Source of the DNA: Wolinella sp052170135
GTDB taxonomy: Bacteria; Campylobacterota; Campylobacteria; Campylobacterales; Helicobacteraceae
NCBI GenBank assembly: GCA_052170135.1
Contig: JBQNBC010000003.1
Location: 1 to 64,000, forward strand
DNA length: 64,000 bases
Direction of reading: 5' to 3'
Shown: positions 43,877-52,898 of the stretch, one piece after another
Numbering within the stretch: the first letter of the stretch is position 1
How the letters are laid out: each line of letters begins with the position of its first letter
Notes under the pieces: generated by a model
Told to the model about the DNA's origin: nothing
Database searches by the model: none
What the model saw: the letters and a program-made list of their open reading frames with translations, nothing else
Program-made: the position numbers and the translations under genes

Positions 43877-44811
43877 GCCTGATTCCTAAGGTTCTTTTGT
43901 AGCTCGTCAATGTCACTTGGCTTCTCAATTGAGATTGTAGGCTTGCCACTTAGTCGACGATTTAGCCCCTTTAGCACACCTCCATGCCCGCATTCTATGT
44001 ATAGCTCTACTTTTTCATCATGTTTCTTGATTGATTGCTTATACAAGACTGGTGAGATTAATTGAGAGGAGAGAAGCTTTATCGCATCACTTTTGTTATT
44101 ATATGGGTTTGAAGTAACATTTGAAATCACTGGATAAGCAAAGCTATCAAGAATCGCACCCTCCATATGCGCGAGGAATCGCTCCTGCATTCCACCAAGT
44201 AACGGGCAATGACTCGCCACCGACATAGGTAAAAGTAGAGCACGTTTTGCGCCTAGAGACTTGATCACACCCTCTCTTTCTGCCAAATCCGCACGCTTGC
44301 CAGCTAGGACTATTTGCCCCTCGCCATTGTAGTTTGCTGCCCAAATTTGCGCTCCACTTTTACGCTCATTTTCGCAAAAATCCTCCATCACGCTATCATC
44401 TAAGCCAAGCACTACCATCATACCAGCATCAATTCCATCACACGATTCTTGCATTAGCTTTCCGCGCTCATGGACTAGTTTTAGCGCACTACCAAGAGGC
44501 AATGCGCCAGCTGAGTTGAGCGCGCTAAACTCGCCTAAAGAGTGCCCAAGCGCAAAAGCCACATCCAATTCGCATTCACTTCTAAGCCATCGCTCCGCCA
44601 TCGCACCAACAAGAAGAATCGCAGGCTGAGTATATGCCGTTTGAGCTAGCCTATCATTCTCGCCAAAAAGCAACTCCGCCATATCAAAGCCAAGCACATC
44701 GCTAGCCTCTTTTACCATATCTCTCATATCATCTCTAGCATCATAAAATGCCCGTCCCATACCTACTGCCTGCGAGCCCTGCCCTGGGAAAATCAACGCA
44801 CAACGTCTCAA
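43873..44811 (-). CDS. fabD: Malonyl-CoA:ACP transacylase
   Basis: Loads malonyl groups onto acyl carrier protein for fatty acid synthesis, 312 residues. FPGQGSQAVGMG lies at the N-terminus, the active serine is S91 in GHSLGEFSAL, and the catalytic histidine is in ASHCPLL. The start is a TTG at 44811 with AAAGGAGC 4 bp upstream; the frame is open further up but nothing there looks like FabD. It leads the fabD-mtnN-sixA run. Confidence 0.93.
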   Translation of the reverse strand: MRRCALIFPGQGSQAVGMGRAFYDARDDMRDMVKEASDVLGFDMAELLFGENDRLAQTAYTQPAILLVGAMAERWLRSECELDVAFALGHSLGEFSALNSAGALPLGSALKLVHERGKLMQESCDGIDAGMMVVLGLDDSVMEDFCENERKSGAQIWAANYNGEGQIVLAGKRADLAEREGVIKSLGAKRALLLPMSVASHCPLLGGMQERFLAHMEGAILDSFAYPVISNVTSNPYNNKSDAIKLLSSQLISPVLYKQSIKKHDEKVELYIECGHGGVLKGLNRRLSGKPTISIEKPSDIDELQKNLRNQA

Positions 44812-44992
44812 AACTGCTCCTTTGTGATTACATTTGACAGATTTTACCGTGATTATCACGCTACGCCTGATGCCATTATTGTAATTTTTAAGAATCTTTA
44901 AACAGGTAAATAGACAAAAGAGGTGGTCAAAGGGGATCCAAAGCAAAACAAAATGGATAATCCAAAACCACTAGCAAGAATCATATCCCCTA

Positions 44993-45862
44993 CTAGCTCT
45001 TCCTAAGCTTCATGTACTCAAGTGGTAACAAAAACTCCTCTGCCTCGATTCTCGCGTCATAAACACCATGCTCATAGCCAAGCGCAAAGAGTCTATCTAG
45101 CGCACGTATTTGAATGTCATCCATAGCGATTGAGTGGTCATTTGCGTATAGATTTAGATATGTCTCTAGCTCGGCACCACCGATTCTCAAAAGCTCACGC
45201 TCATGGAGCATTTTGCTAAGCATCTTTGGATTTTGTCGTGCTAGCTTTACAGCACGCATTAGCTCCGTTTCAACTTCTATTGCGACATTTAATGGAATGG
45301 AGCGACGAATACCCATACCACCAAGCGGTAGCGGTAAAGCATCACCTGCTAACTCGCACCAAATATCCCAAACCTCACGCTCTACAACTAAGCTATCATG
45401 GAAGTTAAGAATCGACTCGTGGATTAGCACGCCAGCATCCACCTCGCCCCTTAGCACCGATTCTTCTATTTCTAGGAAGTTTTTGTAGATGATTCTCGCC
45501 TCTGGGTAAGCTAGGCGAAACAACATAGCATTGGTCGTGTAGCGACCACTTAACGCTACTTTAAAGTTTCGTTTTAATATAGAATCGCGCTTTTTAATCA
45601 GCTTTGGTCCATATCCTTCGCCAAAGCTAACGCCAGTACGCAAAAGTGCGTAAGAATCGCGAATGTGCGGATAGAGCGCAAAGGATATTGCGCTCACATC
45701 ATATTGCCCTTTTAGCGCGCCTTCATTTAGCGTCTCGATATCTAGTGCTACATTGCTAAAACAAAAATCATCTCCAGTCCAGCCAAACGCAAGCGCGTAG
45801 TACATAAAAATATCATCTGCATCTGGCGAATGCGCCACGTCAATTTTTCTGATTTTTTTCAC
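44993..45862 (-). CDS. mqnD: 1,4-dihydroxy-6-naphthoate synthase (menaquinone, futalosine pathway)
   Basis: MqnD converts cyclic dehypoxanthinyl futalosine to 1,4-dihydroxy-6-naphthoate. The N-terminal AHSPDADDIFMYYA motif is the Campylobacterota form of the family, and the periplasmic-binding-protein-like fold is full length (289 residues). A GTG at 45862 giving VKKIRKIDVAHSPDAD matches the usual start; a TTG at 45907 would add 15 residues. Divergent from recA. Confidence 0.88.
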   Translation of the reverse strand: MKKIRKIDVAHSPDADDIFMYYALAFGWTGDDFCFSNVALDIETLNEGALKGQYDVSAISFALYPHIRDSYALLRTGVSFGEGYGPKLIKKRDSILKRNFKVALSGRYTTNAMLFRLAYPEARIIYKNFLEIEESVLRGEVDAGVLIHESILNFHDSLVVEREVWDIWCELAGDALPLPLGGMGIRRSIPLNVAIEVETELMRAVKLARQNPKMLSKMLHERELLRIGGAELETYLNLYANDHSIAMDDIQIRALDRLFALGYEHGVYDARIEAEEFLLPLEYMKLRKS

Positions 45863-45938
45863 TTTTTCACCACTTTTCGCGCCTCTATATTCCCTAGTCG
45901 CGTCCAAAAATTAGCGCGTATTTTAACCCAAAACGCGT

Positions 45939-45944
45939 TAAAAT
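45939..45944 (+). promoter_or_regulatory. -10 box of recA
   Basis: TAAAAT lies 30 bp before the recA start, with AAAGAGGTA as ribosome site. No LexA-type palindrome is visible next to it. Confidence 0.5.
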
Positions 45945-45974
45945 CTCGAACCAAAAATTAAGAAAGAGGTATCT

Positions 45975-47021
45975 ATGGCACTTGATGAGAACAAGCTGAA
46001 GGCGATTGAGGTCGCTATAAAGCAGATTGACAAAGCCTTTGGCAAGGGGGCGCTTGTAAGGCTAGGCGAAAAGCCAGCTGAGAAGATTGATGCCATTAGC
46101 ACTGGCTCGCTTGGACTTGACATCGCACTGGGGATTGGCGGTATCCCAAAAGGGAGAATCATCGAAATCTATGGCCCTGAAAGCTCAGGAAAGACAACGC
46201 TAGCACTCCAAGTGATCGCCGAATGTCAGAAAAAAGGCGGTGTGTGTGCATTTATCGATGCGGAGCACGCGCTTGATGTAACGTATGCAAAGCGATTAGG
46301 GGTTGATGCAGAAAATCTACTCGTCTCGCAGCCTGATTATGGCGAGCAGGCACTTGAGATTCTTGAGACTCTCACTAGGAGCGGTGCCGTGGATTTGATT
46401 GTTGTTGATTCTGTCGCAGCACTAACACCAAAGAGTGAAATAGATGGCGATATGGGCGATCAGCATGTAGGATTACAAGCGCGCCTAATGAGTCAGGCAT
46501 TGCGAAAAATCACAGGCGTAACACACAAAATGAACACAACGGTGATCTTCATCAACCAAATTCGTATGAAAATCGGCATGATGGGCTATGGAAGCCCTGA
46601 GACTACCACTGGCGGTAATGCTCTAAAATTCTACGCAAGCGTAAGAATCGACGTACGAAGAGTCGCCTCTTTGAAAGCTGGTGAGCAGTCAATCGGAAAT
46701 CGCGTAAAGGCAAAAGTTGTAAAAAATAAGGTTGCACCTCCCTTTAGAGGTGCTGAGTTTGACATTATGTTCGGCGAGGGCATTAGCCAAGAGGGCGAGC
46801 TAATAGACTATGGCGTGAAGCTAGATATAGTCGACAAAAGTGGTGCATGGCTCAGTTATGGTGATAAAAAGCTAGGGCAAGGCAAGGAGAATGCAAAGGC
46901 ATTTCTAAAAGAGAACAAAGAGATTGCAAATGAGATTCAAGCTAAAATCATCAGTGCTATCGGCTCAAGCGATGAGATTACCTCAATCGATGATGATGAA
47001 GATATGAGCGATGAAAATTAA
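45975..47021 (+). CDS. recA: Recombinase RecA
   Basis: Homologous recombination and strand exchange ATPase, 348 residues. Walker A GPESSGKT spans 67-74, the catalytic glutamate follows in the AFIDAEHALD region, loop L2 carries NQIRMKIGMMGYGSPETTTGG-type residues, and the acidic tail is DDDEDMSDEN. eno follows 16 bp later, an order I also recall from H. pylori and C. jejuni. Confidence 0.98.
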   Translation: MALDENKLKAIEVAIKQIDKAFGKGALVRLGEKPAEKIDAISTGSLGLDIALGIGGIPKGRIIEIYGPESSGKTTLALQVIAECQKKGGVCAFIDAEHALDVTYAKRLGVDAENLLVSQPDYGEQALEILETLTRSGAVDLIVVDSVAALTPKSEIDGDMGDQHVGLQARLMSQALRKITGVTHKMNTTVIFINQIRMKIGMMGYGSPETTTGGNALKFYASVRIDVRRVASLKAGEQSIGNRVKAKVVKNKVAPPFRGAEFDIMFGEGISQEGELIDYGVKLDIVDKSGAWLSYGDKKLGQGKENAKAFLKENKEIANEIQAKIISAIGSSDEITSIDDDEDMSDEN

Positions 47022-47037
47022 TTTTAAAAGGTGAAAG

Positions 47038-48306
47038 ATGGTCTATATAGATAATATCACGGCACAAGAGGTTATGGATTCTCGTGGGAATCCAACCGTA
47101 AAAGCGACAGTCGCTTTGAGCGATGGAAGCAGTGCCAGCGCAATAGTACCAAGCGGTGCAAGCACAGGCAAACGAGAGGCATTAGAGCTAAGAGATGGCG
47201 ATTCTCGCTACTTAGGCAAGGGCGTGCTAAAGGCATGCGAGAATGTAAATACAACACTCTCAGAAGAGCTAATCGGGCTTAGTCCATTTGATCAAGGGGA
47301 TATCGATTCTATTATCATAGGAGTAGATGGGACCGATAACTTCTCAAATATCGGTGCAAACGCAGCACTTGGAGTATCTATGGCTATCGCTAGGGTCGCA
47401 GCTCAGTGCCTGAGAATCCCACTATATCGCTATCTAGGTGGATCAAACGCTCTCACACTACCAGTCCCTATGCTAAATATTATAAATGGTGGCAGCCACG
47501 CAGATAATACTGTTGATTTTCAAGAGTACATGATTATGCCACTTGGATTTGAGAGCTTTAAAGAATCACTGCGCGCAAGTGCTGAGGTCTATCACAATCT
47601 AAAGAAAATTCTAAAAGATTCCAAACATATTACAAGCATCGGTGACGAAGGTGGATTTGCGCCAAATCTAAAGACAAACGAAGAGCCTATTCAAATCATT
47701 ATGCAAGCAATCGAAAAAGCTGGCTACAAGCCTGGCGAAGATATCGCTCTAGCACTTGATGTAGCAAGTAGTGAATTTGTAAATGAGCAAGGTCTATATC
47801 GCCTAGATGGCGAAGGACGTACACTAAGCAGTGAAGAGCTAGTGAGCTACTATGAGAATCTAATCGCAAAATATCCTATCGTCTCAATTGAAGATGGCTT
47901 GAGCGAGGATGATTGGAAAGGCTGGAAATACCTAACAGAGAGGCTTGGTAGCAAAATCCAGCTCGTAGGTGATGATCTTTTTGTTACAAATGCAAAGATT
48001 CTTGCGCAAGGAATCGAACAAGGGATTGCAAATGCGATTCTCATAAAGCCAAACCAAATTGGCACCGTAAGCCAAACAATGCAAACTGTACGCCTAGCAC
48101 AACGCAATAATTATCGTTGCATCATGAGCCACAGAAGTGGCGAGAGCGAGGATAATTTCATTGCTGATTTTGCCGTTGCACTAAATACCGGTGAAATCAA
48201 AACAGGATCGACTGCGCGAAGTGAAAGAATCGCAAAATACAATCGCCTCCTAGCGATAGAAAGCGAGCTAGCGCGCTCAGAATATCTAGGTAATGGTCTA
48301 TTCTAA
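47038..48306 (+). CDS. eno: Enolase
   Basis: Interconverts 2-phosphoglycerate and phosphoenolpyruvate, 422 residues. The metal ligands and catalytic residues lie in IGDEGGFAPN, SIEDGLSEDDW and LVGDDLFVTN; ILIKPNQIGTVSQT and SHRSGESED complete the active site. It overlaps the coiled-coil protein gene by 14 bp. Confidence 0.98.
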   Translation: MVYIDNITAQEVMDSRGNPTVKATVALSDGSSASAIVPSGASTGKREALELRDGDSRYLGKGVLKACENVNTTLSEELIGLSPFDQGDIDSIIIGVDGTDNFSNIGANAALGVSMAIARVAAQCLRIPLYRYLGGSNALTLPVPMLNIINGGSHADNTVDFQEYMIMPLGFESFKESLRASAEVYHNLKKILKDSKHITSIGDEGGFAPNLKTNEEPIQIIMQAIEKAGYKPGEDIALALDVASSEFVNEQGLYRLDGEGRTLSSEELVSYYENLIAKYPIVSIEDGLSEDDWKGWKYLTERLGSKIQLVGDDLFVTNAKILAQGIEQGIANAILIKPNQIGTVSQTMQTVRLAQRNNYRCIMSHRSGESEDNFIADFAVALNTGEIKTGSTARSERIAKYNRLLAIESELARSEYLGNGLF

Positions 48307-48574
48307 GCCCATGCCAGAAGAGATTCCCGGAGAACTACTAGAGCCAAAAAAAAGTGGGGATTCCTTATGGTTTCTCCCATGGCTGAGTATACTACTTACC
48401 GTTGCCCTCTTTGGTATTTATATCGGGAATCTCCTATTTGGTACAAACTCCCTAGAGGTGCTTTTGCGCCTCAAAAGCCAAGAGCGCGACCTCACACACC
48501 AAGTCCATAAACTGCGAGAGGACAATGTCCGACTGCAAAAAGAGTATTTTGAACTCAAAGGTTTAGAGCCATGA
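48293..48574 (+). CDS. FtsB/DivIC-like septum protein
   Basis: A 93-residue bitopic protein: short cytoplasmic N-terminus, one helix (about 28-48), then a periplasmic coiled coil (about 55-90, LKSQERDLTHQVHKLREDN). This layout matches FtsB/DivIC, which bridges FtsL and FtsQ at the divisome. It overlaps eno by 14 bp (a start at 48311 is possible) and overlaps the AMIN gene by 4 bp (ATGA). The same recA-eno-coiled coil-AMIN order occurs in relatives, as I recall it. Confidence 0.82.
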   Translation: MVYSKPMPEEIPGELLEPKKSGDSLWFLPWLSILLTVALFGIYIGNLLFGTNSLEVLLRLKSQERDLTHQVHKLREDNVRLQKEYFELKGLEP

Positions 48575-49203
48575 AATTACTGCTTTCACTCTCATTGTTT
48601 TCACTCTCGTTGCTAGCGCGCGATCCTTTTACGCCTATGCTCACACCAAAAGAGAGCGGTGAAGTATCGATCCCTCCGATGCCTAGCTACTTTAGCGAAC
48701 AAAATATCACACTCCCAAGCAGTGCTAGAAAAATAAAAAAAGTTACGATCACATACCAAAATATGGATGGCTCGATTGACGAACATGCCACAGAGCTTAG
48801 TGGCGATATCGATTGGCACTTTCCATTACGCCTATCTCAGTTACCGCTCATTGATACAGAGCCACTCATACAAAAGCCAAGTGCAATGCCTGGAATCTCA
48901 AAGTTTGAGCCATTTAGGGAGTTTGCATTTGAACTATCTGGCAAGATACTAACGATTGATACGCCATATCTAATACGTCGCGACATAGCTCTCGCCACAC
49001 CACCAAAGATTCTCATTGATTTCCAAAAAAGTGGCAAGACCTCGCCGGTAATGATGAAGGGCTTTGAGACTGGCTTGCCATATATCAAATCTGTAAATAT
49101 TGGCACTCACGATGACTTCTATAGAGTGACACTCGAGCTAGATGGCAAGTATCGTTACACTATTCGCCCCGAGAAGAAGGGCTTTATGCTAGAGCTGTAT
49201 TAA
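48571..49203 (+). CDS. Exported AMIN-domain protein
   Basis: A 210-residue periplasmic protein. A signal peptide (about 1-16) is followed by a linker and a C-terminal AMIN domain (about 115-210, FELSGKILTIDTPYL, PPKILIDFQKSGK, YRVTLELDGKYRY), which binds peptidoglycan or directs proteins to the septum or pole. The ATGA overlap with the FtsB-like gene suggests a shared cell-division or cell-wall role. Confidence 0.82.
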   Translation: MKLLLSLSLFSLSLLARDPFTPMLTPKESGEVSIPPMPSYFSEQNITLPSSARKIKKVTITYQNMDGSIDEHATELSGDIDWHFPLRLSQLPLIDTEPLIQKPSAMPGISKFEPFREFAFELSGKILTIDTPYLIRRDIALATPPKILIDFQKSGKTSPVMMKGFETGLPYIKSVNIGTHDDFYRVTLELDGKYRYTIRPEKKGFMLELY

Positions 49204-49685
49204 GCACAAAAGCAAACTAGCAATTCTCACATCAAGCGACTCGTCTCCTTAATGCTAGGTGTGAGAATCGACAAATACTCACTAAGCCATCTAACAATGA
49301 CACATCACATATTTGCACTCATAGTCCCATCTAAATATTCCTAAAATGGCACTCCAAATTCCTAATCAAGCGCCAAGATCATTCTCCAAAATCCATTGAT
49401 TGCTCCTCCGCATGTCAAATCTTAGATATTCGCCATTGCTAAAGCCAAATCCATTTGTCAAATCAAAGTGGTCATCGATTTAGTTTTTTCTTTCAGATAC
49501 TCTGCGCTCAAAACAATACTAGAATCAAAATACGCTTAATCGCACCTAAAGTATTCAACCAAAGCCAAGAACCACGATGTAAAATCAACCATGATTTGGA
49601 AAGATTTATGAGTTTTGGGACTTTGAAAGGATATTTGTTGTGGATTTACAGAGTGTATGTCAGATGAGATTTTCTAAATTTGAAG
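49204..49685. other. Gene-free region before tRNA-Ser
   Basis: Nearly 480 bp without a credible gene; a 70-codon frame at 49455-49667 has no ribosome site or family character. One inverted repeat, ATTCTCACATC (49223-49233) with GGTGTGAGAAT (49258-49268), 11 bp with one mismatch and a 24-nt loop, may end the recA-eno-AMIN transcript. The plus strand is A/C-rich over much of it. Confidence 0.5.
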
Positions 49686-49776
49686 TGGCGGACAGGGAGG
49701 GATTCGAACCCTCGGTAACCTTACGGCTACGCGTCCTTAGCAGGGACGTGGTTTCAGCCAACTCACCCACCGGTCC
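49686..49776 (-). tRNA. tRNA-Ser (anticodon GCT)
   Basis: A complete 91-nt class II tRNA on the minus strand. The anticodon stem-loop CGTCC-CTGCTAA-GGACG gives anticodon GCT (AGC/AGT codons). A long variable arm (GTAGCC/GGTTAC), the T arm GAGGG-TTCGAAT-CCCTC, and an encoded CCA end are present. One acceptor-stem pair looks mismatched. Confidence 0.95.
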
Positions 49777-49950
49777 AGCGATAGATTAAAGAGCGGAATT
49801 ATACACACTATAACTAAAAATCGCCTTATATATATCTTTGCCATACAGAAATACGCTAGAAATTACACAAAAACAATAACTATATTTCATAAGAAAAATG
49901 TAAAGAAAACATGTGATAAACTTCATAGTATTTAAAACAAAGGAGACAAC

Positions 49951-50157
49951 ATGAAACTTTCTAAGATTTTTGCAGTGCTTGCGCTTGCTGGCGTATTTGC
50001 TGTTGGAGCAGTAGCAGCCGAAGCTAAATGCGGTGGTGAAAAGAAAGCTGAGGCTAAATGCGAGTCTGCTAAATGCGGTGGTGAAAAGAAAGCTGAGGCT
50101 AAAAAACCTGAAGCTCCAAAATGTGGCGCGGCTAAATGTGGCGGAGAAAAGAAATAA
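49951..50157 (+). CDS. Small secreted Cys/Lys repeat protein
   Basis: A 68-residue protein with a signal peptide (about 1-23, ending AVAA) and a mature region of about 45 residues made of AKCGGEKK-type repeats with five cysteines, each preceded by Lys. No aromatic residues follow the signal. A 36-bp DNA unit is repeated exactly (50023-50058 and 50068-50103) with a third diverged copy. AAGGAG precedes the ATG. The repeats resemble EGKCG-type metal-binding RiPP precursors (bufferin/HvfA group), but no MNIO-type modifying enzyme is nearby. Function unknown; periplasmic metal or thiol binding is a guess. Confidence 0.8.
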   Translation: MKLSKIFAVLALAGVFAVGAVAAEAKCGGEKKAEAKCESAKCGGEKKAEAKKPEAPKCGAAKCGGEKK

Positions 50158-50171
50158 CCGCTCATTAATGT

Positions 50172-50197
50172 GATAGCCTCGATTCTACGGGGCTATC
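50172..50197 (+). terminator. Terminator of the Cys-repeat gene
   Basis: GATAGCC (50172-50178) and GGCTATC (50191-50197) form a perfect 7-bp stem with a 12-nt loop, followed by a T-rich stretch (TTTAATTATTTCTTTATTTTT). It lies 14 bp after the stop codon. Confidence 0.6.
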
Positions 50198-50430
50198 GTC
50201 TACTGCTTTAATTATTTCTTTATTTTTGGATTCTCCGTGTGGACTATATAAAGCTTATCTAGGTCAAAACTAATCGCATCAAATTTTAAAATCTATCGCA
50301 CGAGCTTTATTTTCCTGCTATGAAAGCGCTAGTGGCTTATTGCACAATGCATCTACTTTTATAGAAGGCAAACAACAACGAAGTATTCACAATTAAAAAA
50401 GCATGCCATCTGCTTTTATAAAAACTCTTG

Positions 50431-50436
50431 TAAAAT
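50431..50436 (+). promoter_or_regulatory. -10 box of the GMC dehydrogenase pair
   Basis: TAAAAT preceded by TTG lies 26 bp before the start of the small-subunit gene, in the same arrangement as for hup and recA. Confidence 0.45.
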
Positions 50437-50462
50437 CTCAAAAAACACTCAAGGAAATCGCC

Positions 50463-50957
50463 ATGAACAGACGAAATTTCCTCTCTATATCACTTACTTC
50501 TGCTTCGCTTCCACTTCTGGCACATACAAAAAGCCCGGATTATTGGGAGATTATTGCGCTAGTGCAGGAGACACTCCTACCAAAGACACCGCACATGCCC
50601 TCAGCCAATGAAGTTAATGCTGCGTCGTTTTTAAAAGAGGCATGCAAAAGCAAATATTTTGACAGTAGCGATTACGCGTTTATCATAAAAGGTGTGGAGC
50701 ACTTTGTCGCGCTTTTTCCTAGATTTACAGAGCATGATATGGCAAAGCGAACTGAGATTCTTAAAGAAGCCAGCAAGAATGACTATTTTGATTCTTGGCT
50801 ATCCCTCCTTATATATTATGGACTCGAAGCAATGCTAAGCGATCCTATTTACGGCGGGAATCCAAATCAAATAGCATGGAAAGCACTAGGACACTACCAT
50901 GGTGAGCCGCGCCCACATTGCACATATGCCAAAAAGTCATGCATGGACAGGTCATGA
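50463..50957 (+). CDS. Tat-exported small subunit of a GMC dehydrogenase (gluconate 2-dehydrogenase subunit 3 family)
   Basis: A 164-residue protein starting MNRRNFLSISLTSASLPLL, a twin-arginine signal. The rest matches the gluconate 2-dehydrogenase gamma family, which escorts the FAD subunit through Tat and stays bound to it. ATG at 50463 with AAGGAAA upstream is preferred over an earlier in-frame start. Its stop overlaps the FAD subunit start (ATGA). C. jejuni has a similar gluconate dehydrogenase pair. Confidence 0.88.
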   Translation: MNRRNFLSISLTSASLPLLAHTKSPDYWEIIALVQETLLPKTPHMPSANEVNAASFLKEACKSKYFDSSDYAFIIKGVEHFVALFPRFTEHDMAKRTEILKEASKNDYFDSWLSLLIYYGLEAMLSDPIYGGNPNQIAWKALGHYHGEPRPHCTYAKKSCMDRS

Positions 50958-52606
50958 AGTGTGATATTTGCGTGATCGGCAGCGGCGCAGGAGCTGCTCC
51001 AATAATCTATGAGCTTTCAAATAGTGGCAAAAAGATTGTTGTTTTAGAAAAAGGTGGAATCTACAATGAAAACGACTTCTCCAAAGATGAGATAGCCTAC
51101 ACAAAGCGCGATATATTCACTCCAAAGCTCAACGATGAATACCACATCATCGAGACACTAGAGGATGGCAAATGGATAGCCACACCTACAAAAGAGAGTG
51201 GCTGGAGCTTTTGGAATGGAAGCCTGCTTGGCGGATCATCCAACTTTATGAGTGGCTATTTTCACAGACTAAAGCCAGATGACTTCAAGCTTTTAAGTCG
51301 ATATGGTGCAATAGAGGGGGCAAATGTCGAGGATTGGGCGATTAGCTACGATGAGCTTGAGCCGTTTTACGACAAAGTCGAAAGAATCGTGGGTGTATCT
51401 GGCGATATCTCACCTCATCCGCATCATGAGCCAAGAAGTAGCTACGACTATCCATTTCCCAGGCTTAACGAGCATGCAATTAGCGCGCGCTTTGATGAAG
51501 CTTGTGAGGCTTTAGGATATAGCGCATACAAGATTCCTCGTGCGATTCTCTCACGTCCTTTTGGCGAGCGTGGCGCATGCTACTATTCCCACTACTGTGG
51601 CTCATATGGCTGTGCTAGTGGCGCAAAAGGTAGTGCACGGGCTGCACTCATAAATCCTGCTCTAAAAAGCGGGAATATAGAAATTATCCAGCAAGCTTTT
51701 GTCTACAAACTAGAAGCAGATGAAAGTGGAAAAATCGTACGTGCGCGATTTTTCCGCAATGGCACAAAAGAGAGCATAGAGGCTCGTCTTTTTGTCGTTG
51801 CAGCACAAGCGATTGAGAGTGTGAGAATCCTGCTAAATTCAAAAAGCGCACAATTTCCGCATGGACTGTCAAATAGCTCTGGAAATCTAGGCAAGAATCT
51901 AATCTTTTCTGGCGGAGGGGCTGGTAGTGGCGAGTTTGACCTCAGCCATTTTGACAAAGAGACGCTGCTAACGCCGGGGGTTTTTGTCAATAGAGCTTTA
52001 AAGGATTGGTATTTTACAGATGGGTTTAAAGGTGGGCTAGTCGATTTTCTTTTTGAGCATGCAAACCCAATACGCCGCGCAAACTCACTAAAGAGAAAAG
52101 ATGGCGACTTGCTATTTGGCAAGGAGTTGCAAGAGCGTATTTTTGAAACTTTCACGACAAAGCGAGTGCTAAATTTTGAGATATTTAACGACTGGCTACC
52201 GACTGATGATTGCTTTGTAAGTGTCGATGAAAGCCATAAAGATAAATACGGAATACCTGTGGCACGCGTAAGAATCGGTGCACACAAAAAAGATTTGGAA
52301 GTGGCGGAGTTTTTGGCGCAAAAGGCACTATCAGTAATGAATAAAATGGGAGCAAAAAACATCTCCTACTCGATCTCATCGCTCCCGTCTGTAAATCTAC
52401 AAGCTGGCGGTGCGCGCTTTGGCGATGATCCAATGCGCCACGTGCTAAATCGCCACTGCCAAAGCTATGATCACAAGAATCTATTTGTAACTGATGCTAG
52501 CTTCATGCCAACGGGCGGGAGCGTGCCATATACTTGGACAATATATGCGAATTCGTTTCGAGTGGCTGAGTATATAAAAGGGAATCTTGCTACATTACTT
52601 GAATAG
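50954..52606 (+). CDS. GMC-family FAD dehydrogenase (gluconate 2-dehydrogenase-like)
   Basis: A 550-residue GMC oxidoreductase. The FAD-binding motif CVIGSGAGAAPIIYEL lies at the N-terminus and the C-terminal block TDASFMPTGGSVPYTWTIYA carries the family active-site region. It lacks its own signal and would be exported with the Tat-tagged small subunit. Substrate could be gluconate or another sugar acid or alcohol. The cytochrome c subunit that usually completes such complexes is not next to it. The start at 50954 gives an ATGA overlap with the small subunit gene. Confidence 0.9.
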   Translation: MKCDICVIGSGAGAAPIIYELSNSGKKIVVLEKGGIYNENDFSKDEIAYTKRDIFTPKLNDEYHIIETLEDGKWIATPTKESGWSFWNGSLLGGSSNFMSGYFHRLKPDDFKLLSRYGAIEGANVEDWAISYDELEPFYDKVERIVGVSGDISPHPHHEPRSSYDYPFPRLNEHAISARFDEACEALGYSAYKIPRAILSRPFGERGACYYSHYCGSYGCASGAKGSARAALINPALKSGNIEIIQQAFVYKLEADESGKIVRARFFRNGTKESIEARLFVVAAQAIESVRILLNSKSAQFPHGLSNSSGNLGKNLIFSGGGAGSGEFDLSHFDKETLLTPGVFVNRALKDWYFTDGFKGGLVDFLFEHANPIRRANSLKRKDGDLLFGKELQERIFETFTTKRVLNFEIFNDWLPTDDCFVSVDESHKDKYGIPVARVRIGAHKKDLEVAEFLAQKALSVMNKMGAKNISYSISSLPSVNLQAGGARFGDDPMRHVLNRHCQSYDHKNLFVTDASFMPTGGSVPYTWTIYANSFRVAEYIKGNLATLLE

Positions 52607-52860
52607 CGGGGATAATTTGGATTCTTTGGAGTTTAGACGGAATCGATTCTTTTGGTTTTGGGATTTTGGATTGAGTTTTAAACTTTAGGGGCAGTTTCTA
52701 GGAAACAAGGAAGCATTTTTTGATGGAGTGACTGTAGATTTTTTGGGCCAGATTATAGAATTTTGGCTTTAGATTCTTAAGCTTTGTGGCGTTTGGATTT
52801 TCAAGTTTGCAATTTTGTTTTATAGCTTTGGCTGAATTTGGATTTTGCGAGACTTTAGAG
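52607..52860. other. Gene-free region with strong T/G skew
   Basis: About 250 bp between the GMC gene and the first porin gene (convergent ends) without a coding region. The plus strand is dominated by T and G with very little C, and the word TTTGGATT recurs several times. It may be decayed sequence or a low-complexity spacer. Confidence 0.5.
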
Positions 52861-52867
52861 GTCAAAC

Positions 52868-52885
52868 CCCGCGGGAATCCGCGAG
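52868..52885 (-). terminator. Terminator-like hairpin after porin 1
   Basis: CCCGCGG (52868-52874) and CCGCGAG (52879-52885) form a 7-bp stem with one wobble around GAAT, 14 bp after the porin stop on the minus strand. The flanking run is short (GTTTG). Confidence 0.45.
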
Positions 52886-52898
52886 ATTTGGTCGATTC

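Noticed and set aside
49455..49667. 70-codon plus-strand frame before tRNA-Ser
   Set aside because: No Shine-Dalgarno, no signal or family motif, and biased composition typical of spacer DNA here.
51703..52362. 219-codon minus-strand frame opposite the GMC dehydrogenase
   Set aside because: Antisense to a well-supported enzyme gene; Ser/Pro/Arg-rich translation typical of a shadow frame.
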